A stretch of 64,000 bases of DNA from JBALVO01 sp036961445 (GCA_036961445.1 JBALVO010000001.1:62001-126000); one strand, 5' to 3'; shown: positions 24,902 through 34,421, counted from the stretch's first letter. Numbers and translations: made by a program. The notes: generated by a model not told the origin, from the sequence alone.

Positions 24902-25681
24902 ATGACCAATGAATCAGGTGCGCCCCAGGGAAATCCAGGGGATATAGTTAACTGGCCGATGCTGAAGATCGTGTATCGGACGGATCCGGAAAAAATTGCC
25001 GCATTGTTACCACCGGGTATTGAGCCCGGAACTAACCCTCACGTTACGCTTACTATCTACAATTACCCGGTACCGGACGAGCCCGAGTACGGTATCGTCA
25101 CCACGGTAGACGCCAACTACAACGGCATCGAAGGGGAATATACGCTGGGCTATGGCATTGACCAGGAGTCGGCGATCTTTATAAGCCAGGAAACCAACGG
25201 CCAGCCCAAATATCCGTGTACGACAGAGTTCTATCGTTTGGGGCCACAGGTTACGGCGCGTTGTATTCACCAGGGTTATACCTTCGTTGAGTTTAAAGGT
25301 GTCTCTACTGGCCCGACGGACAAACTGCCAGACTTCGACCAGAATGAGTGGTGGATAAAGGTATCCCGCGCGGTGAGTATTGGTGGTCCTGCTACCGGCT
25401 ACGATTTTCCTCCGCATGTGGTGCATGTGCGCAGTCGTTACGGCACCGCCTGGCGCGAAGAAGTCAGCGGTGAACTGGTGTTGCGCGATAGCCCTTGGGA
25501 TCCGCTGACGACGATGTTGCCCATGCGCGAACAGGTTTCCGCTCACCTGTGGTGGCCGATCTTCCTTGATCGAGAAGTGAAGCTGGCAGGCAAGCTGGAC
25601 CCCGAGGGCTTTTTACCCTTTGCAGATACGATTTCCGGTTCTCGTTGGCCTGGCAGTAATGGTGGCCCCAAGCGCGATTGA
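24902..25681 (+). CDS. acetoacetate decarboxylase family protein
   Basis: A 259-residue protein of the acetoacetate decarboxylase superfamily (PF06314). In true acetoacetate decarboxylase a lysine forms a Schiff base with the keto acid; here Lys103 in NGQPKYP occupies the comparable position. Family members also include hydratases, aldolases and cyclases, so decarboxylation is not certain. A typical AAGGGAAAAG precedes the ATG. Cytoplasmic. Fourth gene of the operon; a beta-keto acid or similar product of ring opening is a reasonable substrate (inference). Confidence 0.82.
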   Translation: MTNESGAPQGNPGDIVNWPMLKIVYRTDPEKIAALLPPGIEPGTNPHVTLTIYNYPVPDEPEYGIVTTVDANYNGIEGEYTLGYGIDQESAIFISQETNGQPKYPCTTEFYRLGPQVTARCIHQGYTFVEFKGVSTGPTDKLPDFDQNEWWIKVSRAVSIGGPATGYDFPPHVVHVRSRYGTAWREEVSGELVLRDSPWDPLTTMLPMREQVSAHLWWPIFLDREVKLAGKLDPEGFLPFADTISGSRWPGSNGGPKRD

Positions 25682-25735
25682 AGGGCCGCAACTTTGCCGC
25701 CAGGGTGAGCTGATGAAACGGGAGTTGTAGAAACT

Positions 25736-26902
25736 TTGAAATCCTGGTCACCTGCTTTCGCCGGTATGACCTGCCTTGGTTTTGGGGCAGGGCTTATCGG
25801 TATCTACGGCTTTTTTGTCGAACCGCTATCAAAAGAGTTCGGCGTGGGTGTCGCCGCGCTTAACCTCGGTCCGGTAGCGCTTTTGCTGGTGCCCGGCATC
25901 GTAGCGCCGATGATTGGCAAGCTGGCAGATCGGACACCTATCCGGCGAATTATTTTTGCTGGCGCGAGTTTGGCCATGTTGTCTTTGTTGGCGATAAGCC
26001 AGGCCCCCTCTATCGTGTTTGCGGGGCTGGGTTTTCTGTGCTTCGCGCTGGGATTGACGATGTACGGGCCCGTGGTTATCAACGGTCTTATGGTAAAAAT
26101 ATACCCTGAAAATGCCGCACGTGCACTGGCCATAGCTGCTATGGGCATCAGTCTGGCAACCATGATACTGCCGCCTGTGGTGGGTGCCTTACTGGCTCAT
26201 ATTGGCTGGCGTTGGACGTTGGCGTGCGTGGCTTGCGGTCTGTGGATTATTCTCGCACTAGTGGTGTTAGCGGCTGTTCCCGTCGATGCCGGTGGTGCCC
26301 GCGCGGTAGCTGTCAGGGGGCAGGTCGGTAGCGATATCTATCACCAGCCGGCGTATTGGCTGATTGGCTTGTGCGTGGCCCTGGGTTTTAACGTGGCTAT
26401 CATACTGGCGATTTGCTATCCCCCGCATTTTATCAGCCAGGGTTACTCCCTGGCGCAGGCAGGATGGTTCGTTTCCAGTGCTGGCCTTGCTGGCCTTGCG
26501 GGTAAGACTTGCATGGCCTGGTTGGCCGATGCAGGCCGTCATCATGTCAAGTGGTTGGCAGCGGGTTTGCTGCTGTTGCAGACACTGGGCCTGGCTGTGT
26601 TGCTGTCTGCCGGGAACGCGACTGAAGTGATTCTGGCTTTGTGTTTTCTGGGTTTCGGCGGTGGCGCATTTATTCCTATTCACCCCTATCTAAACAGCCG
26701 CTATTTTGATGCGGCTGTTATTAGTCAGGTGAACGGGGCTCAAATGCCCTTGTTTTTGCCGTTTGGGCTGGTTGGTGCGCCATTGGCCGGGTATGCCTAC
26801 GACCAGTCGGGTAACTACAATGCGGTATTGCTCGCGCTTGCGGTAACGCTGGTAATCGCTGCGTCGTTTGCCCTGTGGCTACCCGCACCGAAAACGGGTT
26901 GA
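25736..26902 (+). CDS. MFS transporter
   Basis: A 388-residue major facilitator superfamily permease with about 12 membrane helices; the block GKLADRTPIRR between helices 2 and 3 matches the MFS motif A. Probably imports the operon's substrate or exports a by-product. The frame opens at a TTG (25736) with GGAG 11 bases upstream; ATG at 25766 is the alternative. The first residues, WSPAFAGMT, look like the translation of a common dispersed palindromic intergenic repeat, so the N-terminus may be partly derived from one. Last gene of the TetR operon; the cytochrome gene downstream is on the other strand. Confidence 0.8.
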   Translation: MKSWSPAFAGMTCLGFGAGLIGIYGFFVEPLSKEFGVGVAALNLGPVALLLVPGIVAPMIGKLADRTPIRRIIFAGASLAMLSLLAISQAPSIVFAGLGFLCFALGLTMYGPVVINGLMVKIYPENAARALAIAAMGISLATMILPPVVGALLAHIGWRWTLACVACGLWIILALVVLAAVPVDAGGARAVAVRGQVGSDIYHQPAYWLIGLCVALGFNVAIILAICYPPHFISQGYSLAQAGWFVSSAGLAGLAGKTCMAWLADAGRHHVKWLAAGLLLLQTLGLAVLLSAGNATEVILALCFLGFGGGAFIPIHPYLNSRYFDAAVISQVNGAQMPLFLPFGLVGAPLAGYAYDQSGNYNAVLLALAVTLVIAASFALWLPAPKTG

Positions 26903-26931
26903 CGTTGGCATATTCGGGACCGGATTCAGTT

Positions 26932-27270
26932 TCAGTCATGTGCCATGTCGGGGTGACTGATGGTTAGCATATATTCCGCCGCGACATCCACGTCATAGGT
27001 GCTGATGCTATTGTCACCGCCTTTGGCAGGCATTGTAAGATAGCCTTTTTCAGCATGGGTAAACAGTACCGCGTCCCATAACTGTGAGCGATTCTTCCAG
27101 TCCTCTGCCTGGTGAACGCTCGGGGCGCCATCGGTACCCGTTTCATGGCAGGTGGCGCAGCTTGCTACATACGCTTTGCGACCATCTTCGAGTCTGTCGG
27201 AAGCTGCCAGCGTTAATCCACTGGCTAGCGCAAAACTGGTTAGTACGAAGTAGCGGGTTAGCGATCTCAT
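26932..27270 (-). CDS. small monoheme c-type cytochrome
   Basis: A 112-residue exported cytochrome with a signal peptide (about 1-23) and one heme motif, C38-A-T-C41-H42, with Met in LTMPAKGG as the likely sixth ligand. Class I type, c5-like in size. Start ATG 27270 has AGGAG seven bases upstream; the longer frame to 27303 is not needed. Probably a periplasmic electron carrier. Monocistronic, convergent with the MFS gene. Confidence 0.85.
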   Translation of the reverse strand: MRSLTRYFVLTSFALASGLTLAASDRLEDGRKAYVASCATCHETGTDGAPSVHQAEDWKNRSQLWDAVLFTHAEKGYLTMPAKGGDNSISTYDVDVAAEYMLTISHPDMAHD

Positions 27271-27492
27271 CGGTGATCTCCTGTCGGTTTGGCGCTTGTT
27301 CACTTTTTAGTGTAGCCGCTTCTTTGCGCAGTGTCCCGTGCGCTTTGGAGTGTAATCGCGCTATTGCAAACCGCTGCCCTGCGCTTTGGCCTGCAACCCA
27401 CCGGCGCTGTTTACTTCCAGACGGGCCCCACCGAATCTTTGAGCAAATTGCAGGCGGTAATATTAAGGACTACCGCTTAACCGGACTGCCCA

Positions 27493-30117
27493 TCAGGGCC
27501 AGAACCCTGCGTTCGGCGTGAGCTCGGTGATTTGTTTGCGCCACATGGTGGCGAGGGCGATTTTCCCTGATGAGGGTTCAATAGCGATGCCCCTGAATGC
27601 CTGGTGACTGTTAGGTCTCTCTGCTGAGGCTGGAATGGTATCCAGGCCGCTATAGATGACCGCAGAGATCGAATTTTTTCGCTGCGGCTCAGCGATATGA
27701 TCGCGCCACTCGGTAAGATTGATATAGCCGATTTTTGAGGCTTTTTTGTCCAGGGGCACGGCAAGTTCATTAGACAAGGTAAACCAAAGGCGATCAGTCG
27801 TTCTATCGATTTCGATGGAGTGAAGCGTTACTTGCGATGTAGTGCACGGGATATGAATTTCATCGAAAGTGGAGCTGGCCTTGTCAAACCTGAGAATGTG
27901 CTGGGTAGCATATTCCCCTAGATAAACGGCGCTGTTGTCAATTTTGAGAGTCCACGGAAAGCCACCGAACCCCACCATGCCGTCGTGTGGTTTGTCGTGC
28001 GTATCAGGGAAGCGATAGACAACCACTGCATTATTCTTGTGCGGCAGCAAATTTCCCAGATAATTGCCATGGGCATCGGTAAACCAAATCGACTGGTCTA
28101 CAGGGTCCGTCTCCAGGTGCGCGACTTTTATTCCTGGCGGCAGGGCATCCAGCAAGTTTCTTTCCATACAGCCGTCCTGTTCCGGCGACCTGCCGGCGCC
28201 GCAGTACTGCAGGTCCTGCGTGGAAAGTGCCGTTGGATCATCAAAGTTGAGCAGGTTTTGACATTGATCCGGGTTGTCCACAAATGCTGATACAGAGGAC
28301 GGTTGGGTATTGAAAAACCCGCGGCTCTCGCTGATCCAGATACGATTATTACTGGCAGTTAAGCCGATAACCTGATTGTCGCCGACTCCGTTAGCATCGT
28401 CGAACGGGACGTTATAGACACACATCCGGTCGTCATACACAGTGGCGGGGGAGTCTGATAGAGAGGGGTTGTAGGAGATAATTCTGGAGTGGTTGCCAAC
28501 GTCTCCTGGCGGGCGTCCCAGTAAGCCTCCCCCCTGGGTAAACCACATCTTGGAGCCAATACGGGTGACGCGCTCCGCGAGACTGGATATTGCAACGGGA
28601 GTAGTGGTGTTCCCCTGCTGCAGAGCAAATGGTGTTACCGGTGGGAATACTGGCGGCGGCGACTCCAGGTTTCGGCTCAAGGGTACTGTTATCGATTCAA
28701 CCTGGCCGTCGCCGGTAACATGTTCGATATTGTTGGAGTGCTCGTTTAATAGCCAGATACCGCCACTTGAGTCGTAACTGATATCCAGGGGTTGTCCACC
28801 ACCGGTAACAGTGTGAGCTACAGCGGGATAGAAATCATAGCTGTAGTCTCGCTCCAACTCCCATTCTACCGGCGAGTCGACTACCACGTAGAGCTGATCA
28901 CTGGGCTGGGTGATGACATAAGCGATAAGGTCACCTGTATCAATATGCGGTTGCGCGCTTACATCATCAAAATACACGACACCTGTGGCGGGAGCGACAA
29001 TAAGTTGCGGTAGAGAGCCGTCGTCGGGGGTCACGGTCGCTATAAGGTCTCCCTGGTTATGGTAGCCCGGAGCTTCCCGGTGCAGTGCTCCTGGCTTGTT
29101 AGCGCGATCCGCATTCTTTCGATTGGCGCATTCTTTGCTGTGCCAGTGGCACGATACCAGCTCGATTTTATGCATGCCAGGCGTTAACCGGGCCCCGTCA
29201 ACGAGATAGCTTGAATCGGTAGTGGCAACCAGGCCCATTCCGCCCTGTTTGGGGATAAGTGTGGGCGAGCTTAGCAGGCGTATATTGCCGGAGCTGGTGG
29301 TGAATTGTAGCTCCAGGTCTTCACCCGAGGAGACATACTTCACTCGGTGACCCTTGAAATGGTCGGATCCGACATAAAAGCCTACCGAGGTTGGCGGGCT
29401 ACAAAACTTTGTGCTGCTCCCCGCTGGCAGGTGACAGTCTCTGATAAGGTAGGAGAAAGCGCCCACTTTGTTGAAAACTGCTTGCGGTGCTGTAAAGCCG
29501 GCGTCCAGGCCACCCCGGGAATAGTGGTCAGTCTGCCACACGAAAGACCCTGGCGTCTTTAGCTCTATCCAGGCTGTTTCGAGGTCGGTATTCAATGCGC
29601 TATTGCGTGGATCGACCAGCCACGAAAACCTGCGAGCGGTGGGCGCCAGCACATCGACTATACCGCCGCTGCTTACCTCCTTGATGGGGTGCGGCCCGGG
29701 AACGGAAATTGCAACAGGAACGTGAATGCGATCACCTTCGGTATTTTCAACCATTAATAGCCACCTAAAATAGCCGCCTTTCTGAACACGTACAGAGGCA
29801 GAGCACGCCTTGCCGATATGCGATTTACAACTGGCGGGTCTGATGCCGATATCTTTGTATAGGGCACCAAAGTCGTCATAAATATAAACAAAAGGAGTGG
29901 ACTCGGTTACCCGCCATTGCAGTGTTACCAGGTTTTCTGCAGACAAACTGGCCCGGAAGCAGGGCTGTGCGGGAATAGACTCAAAGCCTGGATTGATTGG
30001 GGTGCAATCCCAGTTTGAATCTGACTCGATAGCAATCGCTACCAGCGTCAACGCGCCTACTGCGATTACAATCAGCAACCACGGTAGTGTATGAAATATA
30101 TCAACTTTGTTTGACAT
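27493..30117 (-). CDS. large membrane-anchored protein with propeller-like repeats
   Basis: An 874-residue protein with an N-terminal membrane segment (about 10-32) and otherwise predicted periplasmic. I do not recognise a defined family. The first half looks like beta-sandwich repeats. The second half (about 440-870) contains several WFTDxxGN/WLLNEHSNN-type strands (GGIWLLNEHS, KMWFTQGG, IWFTDAHGNYLG, RLWFTLSNEL) reminiscent of streptogramin lyase (Vgb) or NHL beta-propellers, but the lyase catalytic residues are not evident. Many cysteines (e.g. CHWHSKEC) suggest disulfides. Function unknown; surface or periplasmic binding is plausible. It has a short membrane anchor rather than a cleaved signal. 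Confidence 0.65.
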   Translation of the reverse strand: MSNKVDIFHTLPWLLIVIAVGALTLVAIAIESDSNWDCTPINPGFESIPAQPCFRASLSAENLVTLQWRVTESTPFVYIYDDFGALYKDIGIRPASCKSHIGKACSASVRVQKGGYFRWLLMVENTEGDRIHVPVAISVPGPHPIKEVSSGGIVDVLAPTARRFSWLVDPRNSALNTDLETAWIELKTPGSFVWQTDHYSRGGLDAGFTAPQAVFNKVGAFSYLIRDCHLPAGSSTKFCSPPTSVGFYVGSDHFKGHRVKYVSSGEDLELQFTTSSGNIRLLSSPTLIPKQGGMGLVATTDSSYLVDGARLTPGMHKIELVSCHWHSKECANRKNADRANKPGALHREAPGYHNQGDLIATVTPDDGSLPQLIVAPATGVVYFDDVSAQPHIDTGDLIAYVITQPSDQLYVVVDSPVEWELERDYSYDFYPAVAHTVTGGGQPLDISYDSSGGIWLLNEHSNNIEHVTGDGQVESITVPLSRNLESPPPVFPPVTPFALQQGNTTTPVAISSLAERVTRIGSKMWFTQGGGLLGRPPGDVGNHSRIISYNPSLSDSPATVYDDRMCVYNVPFDDANGVGDNQVIGLTASNNRIWISESRGFFNTQPSSVSAFVDNPDQCQNLLNFDDPTALSTQDLQYCGAGRSPEQDGCMERNLLDALPPGIKVAHLETDPVDQSIWFTDAHGNYLGNLLPHKNNAVVVYRFPDTHDKPHDGMVGFGGFPWTLKIDNSAVYLGEYATQHILRFDKASSTFDEIHIPCTTSQVTLHSIEIDRTTDRLWFTLSNELAVPLDKKASKIGYINLTEWRDHIAEPQRKNSISAVIYSGLDTIPASAERPNSHQAFRGIAIEPSSGKIALATMWRKQITELTPNAGFWP

Positions 30118-30353
30118 GTATTATTGCCCTAACATGGTCAGCATATGAAATGGCAGGCTGGTCACCCTTGATACATATCAACCAACCGCGGACTTGCTGT
30201 ATTAAACACCCTATAAATTTTGGTAACTTGGTTTTGCGATGTATTTGCTCGCCTAATTGATGACGAGAAAGAAAAGCCCACGCGGATTCTTTTTGCTAGT
30301 ATTGTAATGATAATTTTCAGCAAACAAAGCTGGATCAAACAGGTCAATAAATC

Positions 30354-31559
30354 ATGCCGATGTTCTTGAGAAAAATAAAACACGCCTTGTATTTAAAATT
30401 GATGAGTGTGGCGGTAAATTTTGCACCCTCAGCACGACATACGGCCTTTGCTGGTAAAGGCAGCTCGCGCCAGTTGTGTGATCATATTGTGCGCACTGGG
30501 GTAAAGAAAGTGCTGGTGGTTACCGACAAGCCTTTGCGTGAATTGGGCGTGGTCGATCGGGCGATTGCCGGCCTGCTGGAGTCTGGTATTGACATAGCCT
30601 ATTACGATGGTGTGCTGCCAGATCCGACCTACGAGCAAGTGGCTGCGGGTGTAGCGGTTGCTCAACAACACGGCAGCGAGGTGATACTCGCTATCGGTGG
30701 CGGATCTTCTATTGATGCGGCGAAAATTATAGCGGCCTCTGCTACCAGTGATGAGTCCCCGGTTGATTGGGTTGGATTTGGCAAAGTGAAACACGATGTG
30801 TTGAAGCTGTACACCATTCCAACAACATCAGGCACCGGCTCTGAGGCGACCATGGGCGCTGTTATCTCAGATGCGGTAACCCACGAAAAGGGTGTTATAT
30901 CCGGCGGTACACTGCTGCCTGCGGCAGTGGCGTTGGACCCGGAGCTTATAGCTGGGCTGCCGCCACATATAACTGCGGCAACGGGTATGGATGCGCTGAC
31001 ACACGGGATCGAGGCTTATATCGGGGTGTGGGAGCGCGGCACCCGCTTGGAAGATGCCCGTATTGGTGTCAAGTTGGTGTTTGAAAACCTGGCGGCAGCG
31101 TATCAGGATGGCTCCAATATCCAAGCCCGCAGCGGCATGTCCATGGGTGCTTATTATGCAGGCCTGGCGATCAATCAGGTCAATGTTGGTAATGTACATG
31201 CCATTGCTCACCAGTTGGGCGGAAAATACGGCATTCCCCATGGCTTGGCTAACGCGCTGGTACTGCCCCACGTGCTGGATTTCTGTCATGATGAGGCCAA
31301 GCAGCGGTTGGCGGAGCTGGCGTTGTTGGTAGGCGTCGGCAGCGAGGGTGATGATGAGGGCCAGCTGGCTCACAAGTTTATAAAGGCGGTGCGAGATCTG
31401 CGCACGGAAGTGGGCATCCCGGACCATTCCGACCGCATCAAACGCGAAGATTACGATGCTATAGCCGATCTGGCCATGGCCGAGGGCGACGCGTACCCTG
31501 TACCGCGTTTGCTGGATCGGGAAAGTGTGATTGCTATCCTTACCCATATTACCGATTAA
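30354..31559 (+). CDS. iron-containing alcohol dehydrogenase
   Basis: A 401-residue group III Fe-dependent alcohol dehydrogenase. The NAD(P) motif GGGSSIDAAK and the metal-ligand region (DALTHGIEAY, VHAIAHQLGG, YGIPHG) are complete. These enzymes interconvert alcohols and aldehydes in the cytoplasm. It is divergent from the 874-residue protein gene (236-base gap) and 110 bases upstream of the deacetylase-like gene, so an operon is possible. Substrate unknown. Confidence 0.88.
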   Translation: MPMFLRKIKHALYLKLMSVAVNFAPSARHTAFAGKGSSRQLCDHIVRTGVKKVLVVTDKPLRELGVVDRAIAGLLESGIDIAYYDGVLPDPTYEQVAAGVAVAQQHGSEVILAIGGGSSIDAAKIIAASATSDESPVDWVGFGKVKHDVLKLYTIPTTSGTGSEATMGAVISDAVTHEKGVISGGTLLPAAVALDPELIAGLPPHITAATGMDALTHGIEAYIGVWERGTRLEDARIGVKLVFENLAAAYQDGSNIQARSGMSMGAYYAGLAINQVNVGNVHAIAHQLGGKYGIPHGLANALVLPHVLDFCHDEAKQRLAELALLVGVGSEGDDEGQLAHKFIKAVRDLRTEVGIPDHSDRIKREDYDAIADLAMAEGDAYPVPRLLDRESVIAILTHITD

Positions 31560-31668
31560 TCTGCCGATTGGATGTTGACCAGAGCATAGCTCGCGTTGGG
31601 GAGTGAGCCTGGTGGTGTCCTGTCAGCCATTGACCCAATGTTCTGCTTTGGGTTTTGAGAATTCGATT

Positions 31669-32595
31669 ATGTCACTTGCCTATATTTCACATCATGATTG
31701 TCAGTTACATGACATGGGAGTGCATCACCCCGAGCAGCCCGCGCGCCTCAGCGCTATCAATGATCGTTTGCTAGCCAGTGGCCTGGATATGGCCTTACAC
31801 CATTACAATGCCGCGCTGGTGTCACGAGAGCAGCTTGAGGCCGCGCATGACGTCGCGTATATCGAGCAAATTCTCGCTACCGCACCCGCTGCCGGCCTGG
31901 TCTGGTTGGATGACGATACTGCTATGAATAAATACTCCTTGAACGCGGCGTTGCATGCTGCGGGAGCGGTGGTACAGGGTGTGGACCTGGTTATGCAGGA
32001 CAAAGCCAAAAATGTATTTTGTGGGGTGCGTCCGCCAGGGCATCACGCCGAGCGCGGCAGGGCAATGGGTTTTTGCTTTTTTAACAATGTTGCGGTCGCT
32101 GCCTATCATGCGTTAGATGCTTACGGGTTGGAGCGGGTTGCCATCGTTGATTTTGACGTGCACCACGGCAATGGCACGCAGAATATTGTTGCTGGAGATG
32201 AACGCATTTTATTTTGCTCGACATTTCAGCATCCGTTTTATCCCAATAGCGGCGTTGATTGTACAGCCGAGAATATCATTAACACGCCGCTGCCAGCCGG
32301 TGCCAATGGTGTCGCCTTTCGCCAGGCGGTAGAGCAATTCTGGTTGCCGCGCCTGGCGTCCTTCGCCCCCCAGCTAATCCTGATTTCAGCAGGCTTTGAC
32401 GCGCATCAGGCTGACGATATGGGTGGACTTAACCTGGTAGATAGTGACTACGCCTGGGTGACACGTCGATTGTGCGAGCAGGCGCAGCGCAGTGCCCAGG
32501 GGCGTATCGTATCTGCGCTGGAGGGGGGCTATGAATTACATGCCCTGGCGCGCAGTGTTGAGGCGCATCTCAAGGCTTTTCTCGGAGATCAATAA
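31669..32595 (+). CDS. histone deacetylase superfamily hydrolase
   Basis: A 308-residue arginase/deacetylase-fold protein. Zinc and active-site blocks are present: GHHAERGRAMGFC, DFDVHHGNGTQ and SAGFDAHQADD. Bacterial members (AphA/AcuC/HdaH-like) remove acetyl groups from small amides or proteins. ATG at 31669 is chosen because the family begins with an equivalent YISHHDC; a GTG at 31603 would add 22 non-homologous residues. Ends 42 bases before the convergent DUF885 gene. Confidence 0.87.
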   Translation: MSLAYISHHDCQLHDMGVHHPEQPARLSAINDRLLASGLDMALHHYNAALVSREQLEAAHDVAYIEQILATAPAAGLVWLDDDTAMNKYSLNAALHAAGAVVQGVDLVMQDKAKNVFCGVRPPGHHAERGRAMGFCFFNNVAVAAYHALDAYGLERVAIVDFDVHHGNGTQNIVAGDERILFCSTFQHPFYPNSGVDCTAENIINTPLPAGANGVAFRQAVEQFWLPRLASFAPQLILISAGFDAHQADDMGGLNLVDSDYAWVTRRLCEQAQRSAQGRIVSALEGGYELHALARSVEAHLKAFLGDQ

Positions 32596-32636
32596 AAATT
32601 GCCACCTGCGACCCGATGGCGTGCAGTGTCGGTAAA

Positions 32637-34355
32637 TTAAAGAGCTTGTTGTATCTCGTGCTCGAAGACACGTCGTAGCATGGCCAGTGGCATATTTCCC
32701 GACTCCAGATAAATTCGGTGAAAGTTTCGGTCTATCTCCAGCCCAGACATCTTGCCAGTTACAGCACTCTGATAATCTCTTTTCAATTGCCATATCAGGT
32801 GGTTACCCACCAGATAGCTAAGCGGGTATCCACGCTCCTGTGAATACCAGTTCAGTTCGGCCTGGGCGCGACCGGGGGTAAAGCCGGTGGCGGCAATAAG
32901 TAAAGCGGCGGCGTTGGCAAATGGATCGGCATCGGTAAACTCCAGGTTATAACCAATGTCGAGGTAATGTACTTCGCCAGTCATGAAGTACAGGTCAATC
33001 GCTACCCGTGCGCCGATGCGGCTGATGTCGAGTTTGGTCACGAATCGAGCCTCATCGGTGAGTTCACCCATCAGGCCTATGTCCAACATGTAGTCCTCCA
33101 GCATGGTGGTCCATCCTTCCGCATGCTCATTGGCGGAAAAAGTGCGGCGCACAAGGGATTCCTGCATGGCTGCCGTGGATAACTGGAGGTGGTGACCCGG
33201 GATGCCCTCGTGCACCATCATGATGGGAATACCCAGTTCCGTATGCTCATCCATAAGCTCTGCGCTGAGAGTCAGGTATACCAGGCTGGTCCTGGTTCCC
33301 TCACGCAGTGCAGCGGGTGGCATCATAGCGCCGGCGGGAATCATCGGTGCCATAAAGCCCGGGGTCTGCATAATGTTCATAGCCTGCCCCTGTGGAATAG
33401 GGAACAGCCCGCGTTCGGTTACGAAGTCTTCTATCGTTGTGGCGATATCTTTATAGCGCTGTATAACCTGTGAAAAGTCATTGTTGTCGACTTTGATGCC
33501 ATAGCGGCTGGCGAGATACTGTTGTAGTTCGCTGGCGTCTAGCTTTTGTTCCAGGCCATATTTCTCTACCAGCTTGACGCGCAGGGTTTCAATTTCCTCG
33601 CTGGTACGTTGTACGAATTCGCAGGCTACCTGTTGAATCTGCGGCAAGGACAGTTCAATGCCATTTGCCGCTATCAGCGCCTGAGCGTTCTCCGGGCCAA
33701 TGCTAAATACAGTGGTGGTGGGTAACTGGCGCAATGCTTTGCAGTAATCAGCCAGTGCGCTATTGGCCTTATCGATAGTCGCACGCAATTCGTCCAGTGC
33801 GGGAAATTTTTCTGTTGCGGCCCATTCCAGTATCGTGGCAAAGAAATCTGGCAGGCCCTCGATAGTTTCCACATCAATATCTACCCAGCGCGCCACCGGG
33901 GTGTCAAGGCGTTGCAGTGCCTGCTGCAAATAACGCGGCACCTGCGCCAGACGGTCGATGATATTTTGCAAGCGTGCCAGTGCCGGGCGTGGATCATTGG
34001 TCACCAGCAAAAAAATGCCCGAGCTAATCGCCTCGCCCGCGTCTGGAAGTTGCTGGGATTGCAGTTTGCCGTTAAAACTCAGTCTGCTTTCAAGTTCTAC
34101 TTGCCTGGCACTCAGGGCAATCAATTGCGCGTCCAGGCGCTGGTAGAAATCCCCCAGCTCCGGGACCAAAGCCTTTGCGTCTTCGCCTAACTGTGTCGCC
34201 ATTGCTGCAGTTTTGTGCAGCATATTTAACGAAGGATCGGGCAGTTGACCCAGTTTTTCCGTCAACCCCAATTCAACACAGGTGTTGGGGTCTAGCGACA
34301 GAAGTTGCAGGTAGGCCTCACAAAGGTTGCTGTAGTCAGTCATTTTTTTACTCAT
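32637..34355 (-). CDS. DUF885 family metallopeptidase-like protein
   Basis: A 572-residue DUF885 protein. The zinc motif HEGIPGHH (an HExxH variant) lies at about 382-389, and the later ELNWYSQERGYPLSY and NLEFTDADPFA blocks also fit. No signal peptide, so cytoplasmic. Substrate unknown; the family is generally regarded as dipeptidase or oligopeptidase-like. It is 66 bases downstream of pgl on the same strand, with a structured gap. Confidence 0.85.
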   Translation of the reverse strand: MSKKMTDYSNLCEAYLQLLSLDPNTCVELGLTEKLGQLPDPSLNMLHKTAAMATQLGEDAKALVPELGDFYQRLDAQLIALSARQVELESRLSFNGKLQSQQLPDAGEAISSGIFLLVTNDPRPALARLQNIIDRLAQVPRYLQQALQRLDTPVARWVDIDVETIEGLPDFFATILEWAATEKFPALDELRATIDKANSALADYCKALRQLPTTTVFSIGPENAQALIAANGIELSLPQIQQVACEFVQRTSEEIETLRVKLVEKYGLEQKLDASELQQYLASRYGIKVDNNDFSQVIQRYKDIATTIEDFVTERGLFPIPQGQAMNIMQTPGFMAPMIPAGAMMPPAALREGTRTSLVYLTLSAELMDEHTELGIPIMMVHEGIPGHHLQLSTAAMQESLVRRTFSANEHAEGWTTMLEDYMLDIGLMGELTDEARFVTKLDISRIGARVAIDLYFMTGEVHYLDIGYNLEFTDADPFANAAALLIAATGFTPGRAQAELNWYSQERGYPLSYLVGNHLIWQLKRDYQSAVTGKMSGLEIDRNFHRIYLESGNMPLAMLRRVFEHEIQQAL

Positions 34356-34363
34356 TGCTTAAG

Positions 34364-34418
34364 CCAGGGAGTCTCTGAAGAAGCATACGAGACTGCTGGC
34401 CCTCAGGCGGCTCCCTGG
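34364..34418 (-). promoter_or_regulatory. nested inverted repeats in the pgl-DUF885 gap
   Basis: The gap holds an outer inverted repeat CCAGGGAG (34364-34371) / CTCCCTGG (34411-34418) and an inner one AGTCTC (34370-34375) / GAGACT (34389-34394); they share two bases and so cannot both form fully. It could be a terminator, an attenuator or mRNA processing structure; no U-run follows. Confidence 0.35.
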
Positions 34419-34421
34419 AGT

